Part shown: positions 30,318-39,910 of the stretch, piece after piece
How positions within the stretch are numbered: position 1 is the stretch's first letter
Layout of the letters: every line of letters starts with the position of its first letter
NCBI GenBank assembly: GCA_009829735.1
Contig: CM020618.1
Location: 3,036,882 to 3,100,881 of the forward strand
Source of the DNA: Pyropia yezoensis
Lineage: Eukaryota; Rhodophyta; Bangiophyceae; Bangiales; Bangiaceae
Length of the DNA stretch: 64,000 nt
Reading direction: 5' to 3'
Made by a program: the position numbers and the translations under genes
Notes under the pieces: model-generated
Told to the model about the DNA's origin: nothing
Database searches by the model: none
Seen by the model: only the letters and a program-made list of their open reading frames with translations

Positions 30318-31229
30318 ATGGCACCTCGGGCACTGGCGGCGGCCTTTGCGCCACCCGCCGGAGCTGCCGCTACTTTGGCCCGACAGACCACTACCCTCCC
30401 CGCCGTCGGCGCCTGGTCACCGAACCCCGCTGCGGGGTGCCGGCGACGGCCGTTGGCGGCTGCCGCCGCCGCCCGGCAGCTTCCCTCCGTGTGGCACATG
30501 TACGCCACAGGGGGCGGCAGCTCGCATCGGGCGGCGGCGTCGGCTCCCCCTTCCGCCTGGGCGGCTACTGGCGGCGTCGTTGCCCTTGCTGCCGCGGCGC
30601 TGCTGTTTTGCAACGTCTTGGCGGGCGCCCCCCCCGACGCGGCCGCCGCGGGCGCGGCGCCCGCCGCCGCCGCCGCCCCGACCTCCACCACCGACGCGCC
30701 CGCCGCGGCGGCCACGCCCCCCCCCCCTGCGGCGGATCGGCCCGTGTGGGCCCCCCCGGCGGACGGGAACGGCAGCTACGGCCTGCGTAAGGGCAGCCTC
30801 CAGCAGTGCGTTGGAGACGCGTCGTGCCTCTCTTCCACGTCGGTGCGGAACCCGTCCAAGTTTGCGCCACCGTGGACGTGGCAGAGCGCCACGGGCGACG
30901 AGGCGGTGGCGTGGGCGTCGCTCAAGGCGCTACTGGCGCGGCTAGAAGAGGCGGGCGGCACGGGCGCGCCGCGGGTGGTGGCGGTTGACGAGGCCAAGCG
31001 CTACATCCGGTCCGAGTGGCCGGGGTTTCCCAAGGGCGTGACGGACGTGGTCGAATTTCTGTTTGTGCCAGGCGATGGCATTGTGACCTTCCGGAGCTGC
31101 TCCCAGGAGGTCCGGTATATTTACCCGTTCCAGGCGCCGGTCGGTGACCTCGGCGCCAACCTCGACCACCTGACGCGAGTGCGGACGGCGCTGGACTGGA
31201 CGGAGCTGTCGGGGTACAGCATCTTTTAA
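30318..31229 (+). CDS. DUF1499 family protein, plastid/thylakoid-lumen type
   Basis: The 303-residue product starts at ATG 30318 with a bipartite leader. An Ala/Arg-rich transit-like segment (MAPRALAAAFAPPAGAAATL ...) is followed by a hydrophobic stretch near residue 80 (WAATGGVVALAAAALLFC), suggesting thylakoid-lumen delivery or membrane anchoring. After an Ala/Pro/Thr-rich linker the DUF1499 domain begins near CVGDASCLSSTS, continues through AWASLKALLARLEE, RYIRSEWPGFPKGVTDVVEFLF, and TFRSCSQEVRYIYP, and ends with NLDHLTRVRTAL. DUF1499 proteins occur in cyanobacteria, proteobacteria and plastids; their role is not established. It is convergent with the minus-strand gene at 31682. Confidence 0.85.
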   Translation: MAPRALAAAFAPPAGAAATLARQTTTLPAVGAWSPNPAAGCRRRPLAAAAAARQLPSVWHMYATGGGSSHRAAASAPPSAWAATGGVVALAAAALLFCNVLAGAPPDAAAAGAAPAAAAAPTSTTDAPAAAATPPPPAADRPVWAPPADGNGSYGLRKGSLQQCVGDASCLSSTSVRNPSKFAPPWTWQSATGDEAVAWASLKALLARLEEAGGTGAPRVVAVDEAKRYIRSEWPGFPKGVTDVVEFLFVPGDGIVTFRSCSQEVRYIYPFQAPVGDLGANLDHLTRVRTALDWTELSGYSIF

Positions 31230-31681
31230 AGGCTGTTCCGTCGAGAGGGCGGCGCGCAGACAGAGGGGAGCGTGGAAGTAAAGCAGAAGCGGCGGCGGGT
31301 GGGACCAGCGTTGGGTAGGGATAATCGATCCGAGTTGTACCGCCCCAACTATTTTCCAAAGTAGACGCCAAGCAGGAGGGCGCGCCGACCTGTGACGAAG
31401 CACTCAATGGGAGATGGTCACGCACAATGGAGGCGTACGAGAGATGCGTCTGTCCAAGCAGCAAGTTCCCTTGCAAGGGAGCAGAAGCAAGCTCAGCACA
31501 GCAGCAATCCCGAGACCAGTCAGCGAAGCAGCCACCACCCCTAGCCCTGCCAGTGCGCGGCGTATAAACCCACAAACATGCTCACACGCCGAGAGCACGC
31601 AACCACTGGGTAGTCTGATCTTGTCCACAAGTGCTAGTAGAGTAACGAAGGCAAAATCTCACACCAAGCGCCAGAGACGCC
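31230..31681. other. Convergent intergenic region
   Basis: 3' flanks of two convergent genes. No coding frame or repeat of note is seen. Confidence 0.5.
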
Positions 31682-33088
31682 CTAGAAGAAGGAACCGAGT
31701 AGCCCACCAGCGACGCTGCCCAGTTGCTGCTTGGCCGTGTCCGCTACCGCCTGTGCCTTGGACACTGCGTCGGCGGCAACGAGCGCGCGCAGCTCGTCCG
31801 TCGCGTCGGCCACCGCCGCCCGCACCGCGGCGGTCAGCTGGTCGGCGAGGCGGCCGTCGGCAAGCTCCGCCGCCACCGCCGCCGGCTCTGCCGCCACCCC
31901 CTTCGCCGCCGCAGCCAGGCCCGCCACGCGCGTCACGGCGGGCGCTGCCGCCAGCCGCTGCCGCACGTCCCCTGCGTCGGCCGGCAGCACGGCACGCACC
32001 CCCTCTACCGAACCGGTGAGGGCGGTCAGCTCCTCTGCGGGCGCCAGCACCAACGCCCGCACGCCCGTCGGCACCAGAAACTGCCGCAGCGCATCGGCGG
32101 CGGCGGGGAGGCGCGTCGCGGCGTCGCCCGCCCGAGCGGCGAGGGCGGTCCCGTCGGAAGCCAGCGCGTCGACGACGGCGCCGAGCTCCCCCTGCGCCGC
32201 GTCCAGCTCCCCCGCCGCCCCGCGGGCGGCAGTGACAGTCTCGTGGAGCGGGGCGGCCGCCTCCCCCACCGCCGCCGCCGCTGCGGACGCATCCCGCAGA
32301 GCGGCGGGTGTTACAGTGCCGCCCGCCACGGCGGCGGCCACAGCCGCCAGCGCCGCCGCTGCGGCAGCGGCCGAATCGCCCAGCCGCCTCACTGCCGTGG
32401 AAGCGACAGCGGTCGTGGCGGCCACCGTCGCCGACAACCCGTCGAGGCGCGCACGCGACGTGGTGAGCGCGGTGGTGGCGGTGGTGAGCGGCGCCATTAC
32501 CGCCGCCATGTCCCCCGTCACGGTAGTCACCAGCTCGGCCGCCGACGACGGCGGCGCCTTGGCCGCCCCGCCACCCGCGGCCGACGGGGGTGGCGCGGAG
32601 CCGCCCGACGGCGCGGCCGCCACACCCCCCACGGCCGAATCGAGGGCTCCAAGCAGCGCCCCGTGCTGTGACGCGAACTTGGCTACCGACGTCGGGTCCA
32701 CCCGCCCGCCGGCGGCGCCGCCGGGCGCAAAGCCGCAGCACTTCAGGCGAGGGTAGAGGGAGGACGGGTCTCCGGCGGCGGCTGACGCGGCGGCGGCCAG
32801 TGCGCCCGCCGCGCGCGGCAGGTCCATGGTGAGCACCGAGCCGCCCACGCCTGCCACTTCGGAGAGGGCCCGAACCTCGGCGGGGAGGGCGGTGGCGGCG
32901 GCGGTGAGGTCGCCACCGAGGCCCTTGGCCGCCTCTACCGCGCCAATGAGCCTGCCACGCAGAGCGGAAACGGGGCGACCTACGTCTGCCGAGAGGCGCT
33001 CCGCAACGCGACGAAGGACGGGGGTGATGTCCGAGACGCCCAGCTGGCGGGCCAGCGCCTCAAGCCCGGCCAGTGCCTCCTCGGCCAT
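31682..33088 (-). CDS. Ala-rich helical protein of unknown function
   Basis: The 468-residue frame starts at ATG 33088 (MAEEALAGLEALARQLGVSD). It is very Ala-rich, with regularly spaced Leu/Val and alternating Asp/Glu/Arg, which suggests long amphipathic helices or a coiled-coil/four-helix fold. A Gly/Pro/Ser-rich linker sits near residues 150-185. There is a Cys pair in PRLKCCGFAPGG and a hydrophobic end, VAGGLLGSFF. No signal peptide, transmembrane segment or known domain was recognised. It is divergent from the ABC ATPase gene with about 600 bp between starts. The consistent codon bias supports a real gene; the plus-strand overlapping frames are treated as shadows. Confidence 0.6.
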   Translation of the reverse strand: MAEEALAGLEALARQLGVSDITPVLRRVAERLSADVGRPVSALRGRLIGAVEAAKGLGGDLTAAATALPAEVRALSEVAGVGGSVLTMDLPRAAGALAAAASAAAGDPSSLYPRLKCCGFAPGGAAGGRVDPTSVAKFASQHGALLGALDSAVGGVAAAPSGGSAPPPSAAGGGAAKAPPSSAAELVTTVTGDMAAVMAPLTTATTALTTSRARLDGLSATVAATTAVASTAVRRLGDSAAAAAAALAAVAAAVAGGTVTPAALRDASAAAAAVGEAAAPLHETVTAARGAAGELDAAQGELGAVVDALASDGTALAARAGDAATRLPAAADALRQFLVPTGVRALVLAPAEELTALTGSVEGVRAVLPADAGDVRQRLAAAPAVTRVAGLAAAAKGVAAEPAAVAAELADGRLADQLTAAVRAAVADATDELRALVAADAVSKAQAVADTAKQQLGSVAGGLLGSFF

Positions 33089-33692
33089 GGCGGCGCCAAA
33101 CGGGAGGAGATAGAAGGGAGAATAACAAAGAACACCGCAGCGGTGGACTCCAACACACGGGACCTTCACCCTTGCTTGCACACCAGCAGCAGCGTCAGAT
33201 CATACGGCGACGGCATCCGCAGTGTCCACGGCAGCGGCGAGTGATACTCTCATGGGTCGCCGCCACAAGGCGGCCGAGTAGACATGGCGGGGACGCGCGG
33301 CCCGCAACACTGCGCGTGTTGCGGCGCGAGCGGGGCGGAACGCAGGGGCGGAACGCAGCTCATTGACTGCGCACGAGAAGAGAGGAGAGTCTCTGTCGCA
33401 GAAAAACGAAAAAAAATCGTAGGCCATGGTTGTCAGTTTTCACAACGTGTACAGGAACGATTTCTCTCCAGTGTCAGGGTCGGATGGCCAGAACACTGCC
33501 ATATGGCCAGACAGCCCAAAAGGTGGACACTGCGTCACTTGGTCAGGAGTGGCAATCAGCGACGCGCAGCGCGGGACACCCACTCTTCGCGCCTACTCTA
33601 CTGTCGCCTTCTTCGGATCCTGGTGCTATTCCTCACCTGCCGGCACATTTGCGCCGTCCCCCCTCCCCTGCCTGGTCGGCGGCCTGGTCGCG
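33089..33692. other. Divergent promoter region
   Basis: Upstream region shared by the Ala-rich protein gene (-) and the ABC ATPase gene (+). The plus-strand frame is open from 33426, but the part before 33693 is not protein-like. Confidence 0.4.
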
Positions 33693-35060
33693 ATGCCCCT
33701 CTCACCCGCCGCTGCCTTTTCGTCTGGCTGGACTCCCCCCCCAGCGTTGAGGACGTCTCAATGGGCGCGCTGTGTCAGCCAGCGGTCGCCCCATGACGAG
33801 GCTGGCTGTGCGCCCGCCGGGCGCCGACGGTCCACCCCCGCCCTTCCTCTGGAGCAACGGCGGCCGCCGCAGTCGCAGCCGTTGCAGCAGCAGCAGCAGC
33901 AGCGGGTAATGCAAACGACCATGGGCTGGCGGGACTACCTGCCCTGGCCGTTTGGCCCTCCCGCATTTGTTCCCCCTGTTATTACCCCCGACGTGCCGGC
34001 CGTGGTCATGACCGACTGTCGCCGCTCCTTCACCATCCGGGAGCGCAAGCGCAAGGGCAAGACGCTGTCCTCCAAAAAGGTCATCCCCGCGATGGACGGC
34101 GTCAGCCTGACGGTACACCAGGGTGAGATTTTTGGGCTGCTCGGGCCCAACGCGTGCGGCAAGACCACCACCCTCCGCTGCCTGTCGACTTTGGATCGGC
34201 CCGACTCGGGGGGCATCCAGTTGTTTGGCCTCGACGCGCGCGCGCACCCCGACATTGCACGGCAGGTGATTGGGGTGGTGGAGCAGTCGGCGGGGGTGGA
34301 CAAGGTGCTCACCGGACGGGAGCATCTGGAACTGTTTGCCGGCCTCAACCACATCCCCCGCGACCGGGCGACCCGCAACATTGCCTACCTTATACGGGTG
34401 CTCCATCTGGAAGAGTTTATTGACCGCCAGACGGGCACGTACAGTGGCGGCGTCATCCGGCGGCTGGACATTGCGCTGGGCCTCCTCAATAACCCTGGAC
34501 TGCTGATCCTGGACGAGCCGACGGTGGGCCTGGACCTGGCTTCGCGTACGGTCATTTGGGACGTCCTCCGCGCCGTCCGGGACGCTGGTGGCACCATCAT
34601 CCTCACTTCCCATTACCTGGAGGAGGTGGAATACCTGGCCGATCGGGTGGCCATCATGGACCGGGGCACCATCCTGGCCGTTGGCACGCCGTCGTCGCTC
34701 AAGTCCGCCGTGGGCGGCACGCGGGTGACAATCCGACTGGAGGAGTTCACCGAGGCCGTCGACGCGCGGCGGGTGGCTGCCGCACTGGTGGACCGGGGTG
34801 TCGCCTCGTCCGCGGTGGTTAACGAGGGGCTTGGCAACGCTATCGAGGCGGTGGTGCCAGGTGTTGGCGGCGACGCGGTCAATGCGGTGGTGAATGTAGT
34901 GCGGTCCACCGGCTGGCCCGAGATGTTCGGGTTCAGTCACTCGCGGCCCAGCTTAGGCGACGTGTACCTGCAAGCCACGGGGAGCGTGCTGGGCGAGGCG
35001 GACCGGGCGGCCAAGGCCTCCCGCAATGCTGCCCAGATGAGGAAAGAAAGCATGCGGTGA
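33693..35060 (+). CDS. ABC transporter ATP-binding protein, DrrA/cyanobacterial type, probably plastid
   Basis: From ATG 33693 the product is 455 residues. A ~75-residue leader (MPLSPAAAFSSGWTPPPAL, then Arg/Pro/Gln-rich with a CAG-encoded Gln run near 33885) may be a plastid transit peptide. The nucleotide-binding domain follows: Walker A GPNACGKTTT, Q-loop region GVVEQSAGVD, signature YSGGVIRRLDIALGL, Walker B LLILDEPTVGLD, and H-loop LTSHYLEEVE. The C-terminal ~110 residues form a DrrA-like extension ending in SRPSLGDVYLQATG. Such ATPases pair with a separate six-TM permease, not present here. The Walker A carries Ala-Cys instead of the common Gly-Ala before GKT, and the signature has VI rather than MR/QR. 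The essential Gly, Lys, Thr and Asp/Glu residues are kept, so activity is expected. Substrate unknown. Confidence 0.88.
   Translation: MPLSPAAAFSSGWTPPPALRTSQWARCVSQRSPHDEAGCAPAGRRRSTPALPLEQRRPPQSQPLQQQQQQRVMQTTMGWRDYLPWPFGPPAFVPPVITPDVPAVVMTDCRRSFTIRERKRKGKTLSSKKVIPAMDGVSLTVHQGEIFGLLGPNACGKTTTLRCLSTLDRPDSGGIQLFGLDARAHPDIARQVIGVVEQSAGVDKVLTGREHLELFAGLNHIPRDRATRNIAYLIRVLHLEEFIDRQTGTYSGGVIRRLDIALGLLNNPGLLILDEPTVGLDLASRTVIWDVLRAVRDAGGTIILTSHYLEEVEYLADRVAIMDRGTILAVGTPSSLKSAVGGTRVTIRLEEFTEAVDARRVAAALVDRGVASSAVVNEGLGNAIEAVVPGVGGDAVNAVVNVVRSTGWPEMFGFSHSRPSLGDVYLQATGSVLGEADRAAKASRNAAQMRKESMR
33885..33903 (+). repeat. CAG repeat encoding poly-glutamine
   Basis: About six CAG triplets in the leader of the ABC ATPase gene, giving a short Gln run (QPLQQQQQQR). 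Confidence 0.8.
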
Positions 35061-35686
35061 GGGCGGCCGAAGCTTGTCGAGTTTTTCGGATTGTGGCGTT
35101 GCTGGGCACTTGCGGCGACATGGCTGCGACATGGAGGGCGGGTAGGTGTGGGCATCAGCTGCCCTCGGGCGGTGGCGCTTGGCGAAGCGACTGACAAGGT
35201 CAGTCAAGTTTGTGAGGCACTGTGTATTCTCTGAGGGCGTCGACAGTTATCACGACGTAAATGTAATCTGTGAGGGCGTGGTGCTATGTAATATTGCCAG
35301 CAGTGCGACATCCAGAGAAGGTGAAAGGGCCGTGTGTGCGTAGATATCCCATGCTGGTGATGCATGAAGAAATTAGTCGGTTGTCCATGCACAGGTGCAC
35401 TGCGGTCCTTCCTTTTGTTGTCAATCGATGCGGTTCGCGGTAACTGGGGCAGAGATTGTGAAGGTGGTAGTGCCTTGCAGGCTCTTGATGGCGTTTGCAC
35501 GCCCCTTCCCCCGCCCCCCCCCAAATTCAGAGACAGTCGAAGAAACAAGACGGTAACGACAAAAATGCGGGCGGCGCACTCGACGGACGATGTCCCACGT
35601 CATACGCGTGGGGGCGTCACAAGATGGAGCGCCCAAAAGCAGGCCAGGAGGCAATAACAAAAAAAAGAGCGGGTCAGCTTGATGGC
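35061..35686. other. Convergent intergenic region
   Basis: 3' flanks of the ABC ATPase (+) and phospholipase D (-) genes. It is less GC-rich than its neighbours, with no supported gene. Confidence 0.5.
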
Positions 35687-38080
35687 CTAGGCGGTCAGCA
35701 AGTTTGGGAGCAGGATCGAGTCATCCCCCTTGATCGTGCCTTGCGTGTCCGGGAAGTACTTGACCCGCGGCTCCAGTTCCCCGTCTTCATCCACCACGTA
35801 GGGGTACAGCATCAGATGGTGCTTCATAGTCACCACCTCGTCGCCCACAAACTCCTGCCACCCTTCCTCCCCCAGCTCCCGCATGCGCTGTACGCATGCC
35901 AGGCTGGCGGGGTCGTGAAAGACGTCCGGCATGACCGAAGTATGCTCGATCCACAGGCTCTTGCGGAAGGCAGCCACGTCGCCGTTGGGGTACACCTCGG
36001 CAGTCTTTCCGCCCAGCTCTCCCTCCTCTGTGCGCTTTAGCATGTGATGGGGTTGGTACGCACCCACCGCCGCTTCCGTGTCGCGTGCGCCATTCATGCT
36101 GCGCTCGTTGATATTCGCCGAGCCCAACACAATTACCTCGTCGTCCACAATCATCATCTTGGCGTGGACGTAGATCTGGTGGCGCCGTACCTTGGCCAGC
36201 ATCACCTCGTCGGGAGTCGGCGCCGCCCCGTCGCTTTCCACGACGTTGGGGTCCCCACCGGGCGGCACAGCTTCCCTGTTGCCCAGGCAGAAAAAGTTGA
36301 GGTAGTCGGTGGCCTTGGCGGTGCTGCCAGCCTCCTTAAGGGCCTCATGCACGCGCGAATACATCATCTCAACGGTGCGGTACTGCCAGAAGATCACCTC
36401 CTGGGTGGCCTTGTCCGCGGCAGGACCTTCAGACCACAGCGGGATGGTCACGTACACCGCAAACCGCTCCTTCCGCCGAATCTTATCCTCAATCTTGAGC
36501 ACCAGCTCCAGCGGCACCAGGTGCTGTGCGTCCTTGTGGCGGTCGTGGACCCACTCGTGAGAGGAGCCCAAAAAGTACTGGTTCTCAATGTAGATGTACC
36601 GCTGCGCCCGCCGGATGTGATGCACATAGGCGCGCTGAATCGACTTGTCAATGAGGCGACCCTTCTTCGTGACCAGCCCGCCCCGCTCGACATCCATGTG
36701 GGCCGACCGCTCGTCGCACGAGCGGAACATCTGGGCAGACCAGGTATTCTTCTCCTTCGTGCTAGACGAGCCCGGCACGTAGACGGCTGCGTCGTCCAGG
36801 TCCACCAGCGCATCCTGCAGCTTCTTGCTGGCCTGGCCCCGCCAACGCTCCTCAATGTACTCGGCCACATCCCGCGCGATGCCCCCATCCAGTCGACAAT
36901 GGATGTCGTGCCAGGGCTCCCGCGGTCCCTTCTCCTTGGAGATGTTAAAGCACGCGTTGTGAAAGTCCTCTGCGTGCGTCGTGCGCAGCGTCGTGAAGAG
37001 GGAGTGCGATGGAGTGTCGTACCGCCCGTACGTGAGGTCCAGGCCACCCACATACGCCACCAGCCGCCGCTTCGAGCCGTCCGCGTCCGAGTCCACCACC
37101 ACCGCCTTGGAATGGTGGGTGAAGAGGCCACTCACCGACGCGCCCGCAATCGAGTTCTTGGCCGTGTCATCCGCCACGCGCGGCACAATGGCCGTGTTGA
37201 CCTTGGTGTTTTTGAAAAAGTCACGTAGCTGCTCGTCCTTGGTGTCCATCAGCCCCGTCGAGTGGAAGAAGGGCAGGTCCGTCGACAGAACCTCGTCCCA
37301 AACCAGCAGGTTGACGCGCACCCCCTCCTCCGCCTTTTTCAACAGCAGCTGCCCAAGCGGCATCGCCACCGCCTGGTCCCCATCCCGCACCATGACCACG
37401 TCCACCCAGACGGACCAGCCCATGATGTAAATGACATGCTTGGCGTCAGAGATGGACTGGTAAATGTCCGTCCACGCTGACACCGTCTCGGGGACTGCCA
37501 GCCCCTGCCCCTCAAATGCCGACGGCTCCAGGCTCCCCTTGGGAGTGTGAGCATCTTGGTAGAGCGTCACACGGCAGCCGTGGCGCACCGGCCAGTAGCA
37601 GGGCATCACGTGCGGGTCATTGACCTGCAGGTCCGCCAGGGGCGTAAACTTGATCAGCAGCCGCAGCTCCCCCCGGTTCTTCTCCCGCGACAGGCGGGTG
37701 CGGCCCTGCAGGGGCACCCACCCACTCAGCTCCTTACCCGACGCCAGCTCCTCCGCGTCCAGCTTGATGTAGCCGAGCGACTTGTGCGGCGACAGCCGGA
37801 TGCACATGGCACTGCTGTTGGCCTTGACGTGGACGACCAGTTTGGACACATCGTTGGCCAGGTCGTACGACTCGTCCAGGTCCCACTCGGGGGTGTCCGT
37901 GTTTTGGATGGTGGCGGTCTTGACAATGCGCTTGAGGCCCAGCCGCACCGTCACGTACGGGTCAATGACCAGAGAGGAGAGGCACGACTGCATGCACCGC
38001 TCGCGGATGGAGCGGTCCGACGACCACAGCTCCCGCCCTTCATAGATGCCCACCCGCAGGCGGCCGTGCAGCAGCACCAT
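35687..38080 (-). CDS. PLD: Phospholipase D with N-terminal C2 domain (plant alpha-like)
   Basis: The 797-residue enzyme hydrolyses membrane phospholipids to phosphatidic acid plus the head-group alcohol. It starts at ATG 38080 (MVLLHGRLRVGIYEGREL), which begins the C2 domain directly as in plant PLDs; a stop lies just upstream of 38113. The C2 Ca-binding region includes VIDPYVTVRLG and TPEWDLDESYD. The first HKD motif is HHSKAVVVDSD (about residue 318), followed by GGLDLTYGRYD and PWHDIHCRLDGG. The plant-type IENQYFLGSS motif precedes the second HKD motif, VHAKMMIVDDEVIVLGSANINERSM (about residue 645). The ending includes FPDTQGTI near the C terminus, as in plant PLD alpha. All four HKD catalytic His/Lys residues are present. 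It is a single exon. Confidence 0.95.
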   Translation of the reverse strand: MVLLHGRLRVGIYEGRELWSSDRSIRERCMQSCLSSLVIDPYVTVRLGLKRIVKTATIQNTDTPEWDLDESYDLANDVSKLVVHVKANSSAMCIRLSPHKSLGYIKLDAEELASGKELSGWVPLQGRTRLSREKNRGELRLLIKFTPLADLQVNDPHVMPCYWPVRHGCRVTLYQDAHTPKGSLEPSAFEGQGLAVPETVSAWTDIYQSISDAKHVIYIMGWSVWVDVVMVRDGDQAVAMPLGQLLLKKAEEGVRVNLLVWDEVLSTDLPFFHSTGLMDTKDEQLRDFFKNTKVNTAIVPRVADDTAKNSIAGASVSGLFTHHSKAVVVDSDADGSKRRLVAYVGGLDLTYGRYDTPSHSLFTTLRTTHAEDFHNACFNISKEKGPREPWHDIHCRLDGGIARDVAEYIEERWRGQASKKLQDALVDLDDAAVYVPGSSSTKEKNTWSAQMFRSCDERSAHMDVERGGLVTKKGRLIDKSIQRAYVHHIRRAQRYIYIENQYFLGSSHEWVHDRHKDAQHLVPLELVLKIEDKIRRKERFAVYVTIPLWSEGPAADKATQEVIFWQYRTVEMMYSRVHEALKEAGSTAKATDYLNFFCLGNREAVPPGGDPNVVESDGAAPTPDEVMLAKVRRHQIYVHAKMMIVDDEVIVLGSANINERSMNGARDTEAAVGAYQPHHMLKRTEEGELGGKTAEVYPNGDVAAFRKSLWIEHTSVMPDVFHDPASLACVQRMRELGEEGWQEFVGDEVVTMKHHLMLYPYVVDEDGELEPRVKYFPDTQGTIKGDDSILLPNLLTA

Positions 38081-39754
38081 CGTGGGCGGCCGACCGGCGC
38101 GGAGCGGCAGCACCTACAGGGGGGGGGGACGCCCAGGAGCGGTTGCCAATGTACGTGAAGGGGGGGGGGGGGGGGGGGTCAACAACCCCAGGCGGTGCTG
38201 TTGCACAGAGGGCGCTCCCCACCCAAGGGTGCGGGAAAGAGACAGGGCGGGGCTGGCGATGCCACCTGGCGATGCCACCTGTCGCGCCCCCGCGTGGTAC
38301 GCACAGACAAAACCCGCGCGCCGCCGAGAGACGACGCCCCCGCCCCTCCCCGACACGCCGCAACAGCCGCGTGGCGTCGGCCCCGCCAATGGCCGCCTCC
38401 CCGACGCGCGGTGCTGCTGGCAGGCGCGCCCGTGCCACGGCCGCCGCGTGCGCGCGGGCTGCTGCGTCCACAGCGCGCCGCCCCGCCCCCCTCCCCCCGC
38501 TCGCAGGCCCGCGCCGCCGCCCCCCCACTCCTTCACCCAAACCCGCGGTACGATACGCTCGGGGTACGAGACGCGCGGGCGTGTGGGCCGCGCTCGCCAA
38601 GAGGGCCTGCGTGGCGCCCGGCCTGGCCACTGCCCAGACGACTGCCGCTCCCCGTCCGCCCAGCGTTCACCCACCCCAACGCCACACCGCCCACCCACCC
38701 ACCCGCTGCCCTCCACTGGTCGGCACCGGCGGCGCGATGCACCCGCTCGGGAAGCGGCAGCGATGACAGCAGGCGGAGTAGGCGGGCCGAGGCTGGCCAG
38801 GGTGGGCGAAAGGAGGGGGGGGGGGGGGGGGTGGGGGGGAAGAGAAGGAACCAAAGAAACAACAACAGCGGAAAAAAACCTGAACAGAAAAGAACAAAAG
38901 AAAAAGAAACGGGCGCCGCACACCCGTGTGTCGCGACACACCGCAAAAGGATGAGGCGGGGGGTGACCGGCGGTCGCGGTGCACGCGCCCCAATCCCCCA
39001 CACGCTGGTGGCCGCGGGCTGGCGTGGCACCCGCTCGCGCCGGTGGCGGGGCGCGCGAGGGTGGTGGGGAGAAGGGGGGGGGGGGGGGGCGGGCGGACAG
39101 TGACGGGACGGCACGGGGGGAGGGCGGGCGGGGCAATGGGCGGCGTCGATCGAGCGGGCCCCTCCTGCGGGCGCTCCACCAGCACGGCAGTGGTGGTGGG
39201 GGGGGAGGAGGAGGGGGGCGGGTGGGGGGGGGCGGTGTCACCGCCGGCCTGGCGCGGGAGCGCGCGCATTTGCCTGTGACCGCCCGCGCCCGCGAGGCAA
39301 AGACCGCGCGAGGCGGGGCGCTGAAAAGGGGGCGTGGGGGGGGGGGTGTGCCGCTTGCAGCCGCGCGGGCGCCGCGTGTGCCAAAACAGCAGCACGTTTC
39401 CCCAGAAACGCGCTCTTGGCAGACAGCCTGCCCCACCGCCCCCCTATTTCACGGTACTGGGCATGTATATTGTGCGACGATGCGCCGGGACGAGCATCGT
39501 CTTTCAACGGAAAGGCGGCGGTCGGTGGTGCAAACGAGTGCAAGTACTGTGCGTTGCGGACTCTACAGGACAGTATGTACAGCGATGTATGTAAACACAC
39601 AAGTTGGCATCAGCAACGTGGCGTCCTGCCTTGAAATGGATCAAGCCGATTGGATTCACAAGTGGGTGGGGGGGGGGGGGGGTGCAAGGGTCATCCTCGT
39701 CGTGATGTGCGGCGCGGTCAAGACTCGCCAGTCATCGCGCTAAGACAAGGCGGT
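38081..39754. other. Low-complexity intergenic region
   Basis: G-only runs lie near 38161-38178, 38815-38831 and 39077-39089, with Pro/Arg/Gly-rich open frames in every phase. None has protein-like composition, so no gene is called. The part next to 38080 is probably the PLD promoter. Confidence 0.45.
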
Positions 39755-39910
39755 ATGCCCGCGGGCTTCGTGGACGTTGTGGACGAATATGACGGTGGGG
39801 AGCTGCTGCGGGCGACGCATGCTCTGGTGTTGCCCGTTTGCCGACCACGCTTGTCCCGGTGGGCGTCCCTGGCTGTTGTTACCACACGGTCGCTGATGGT
39901 TGTGGATCAG
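39755..39910 (+). CDS. Possible first exon of an unidentified gene
   Basis: ATG 39755 opens a 52-codon stretch with balanced composition (MPAGFVDVVDEYDGGELLRA then hydrophobic and basic residues, ending SLMVVDQ). It ends exactly at a strong donor-like CAG|GTACGT (39911). It stands out from the low-complexity DNA on both sides. No matching downstream exon with recognisable homology was found within 40.0-41.7 kb, so it remains a weak candidate. Confidence 0.25.

Noticed and set aside
35687..37228. Plus-strand frames antisense to phospholipase D
   Set aside because: Exact shadows of a well-supported catalytic gene.
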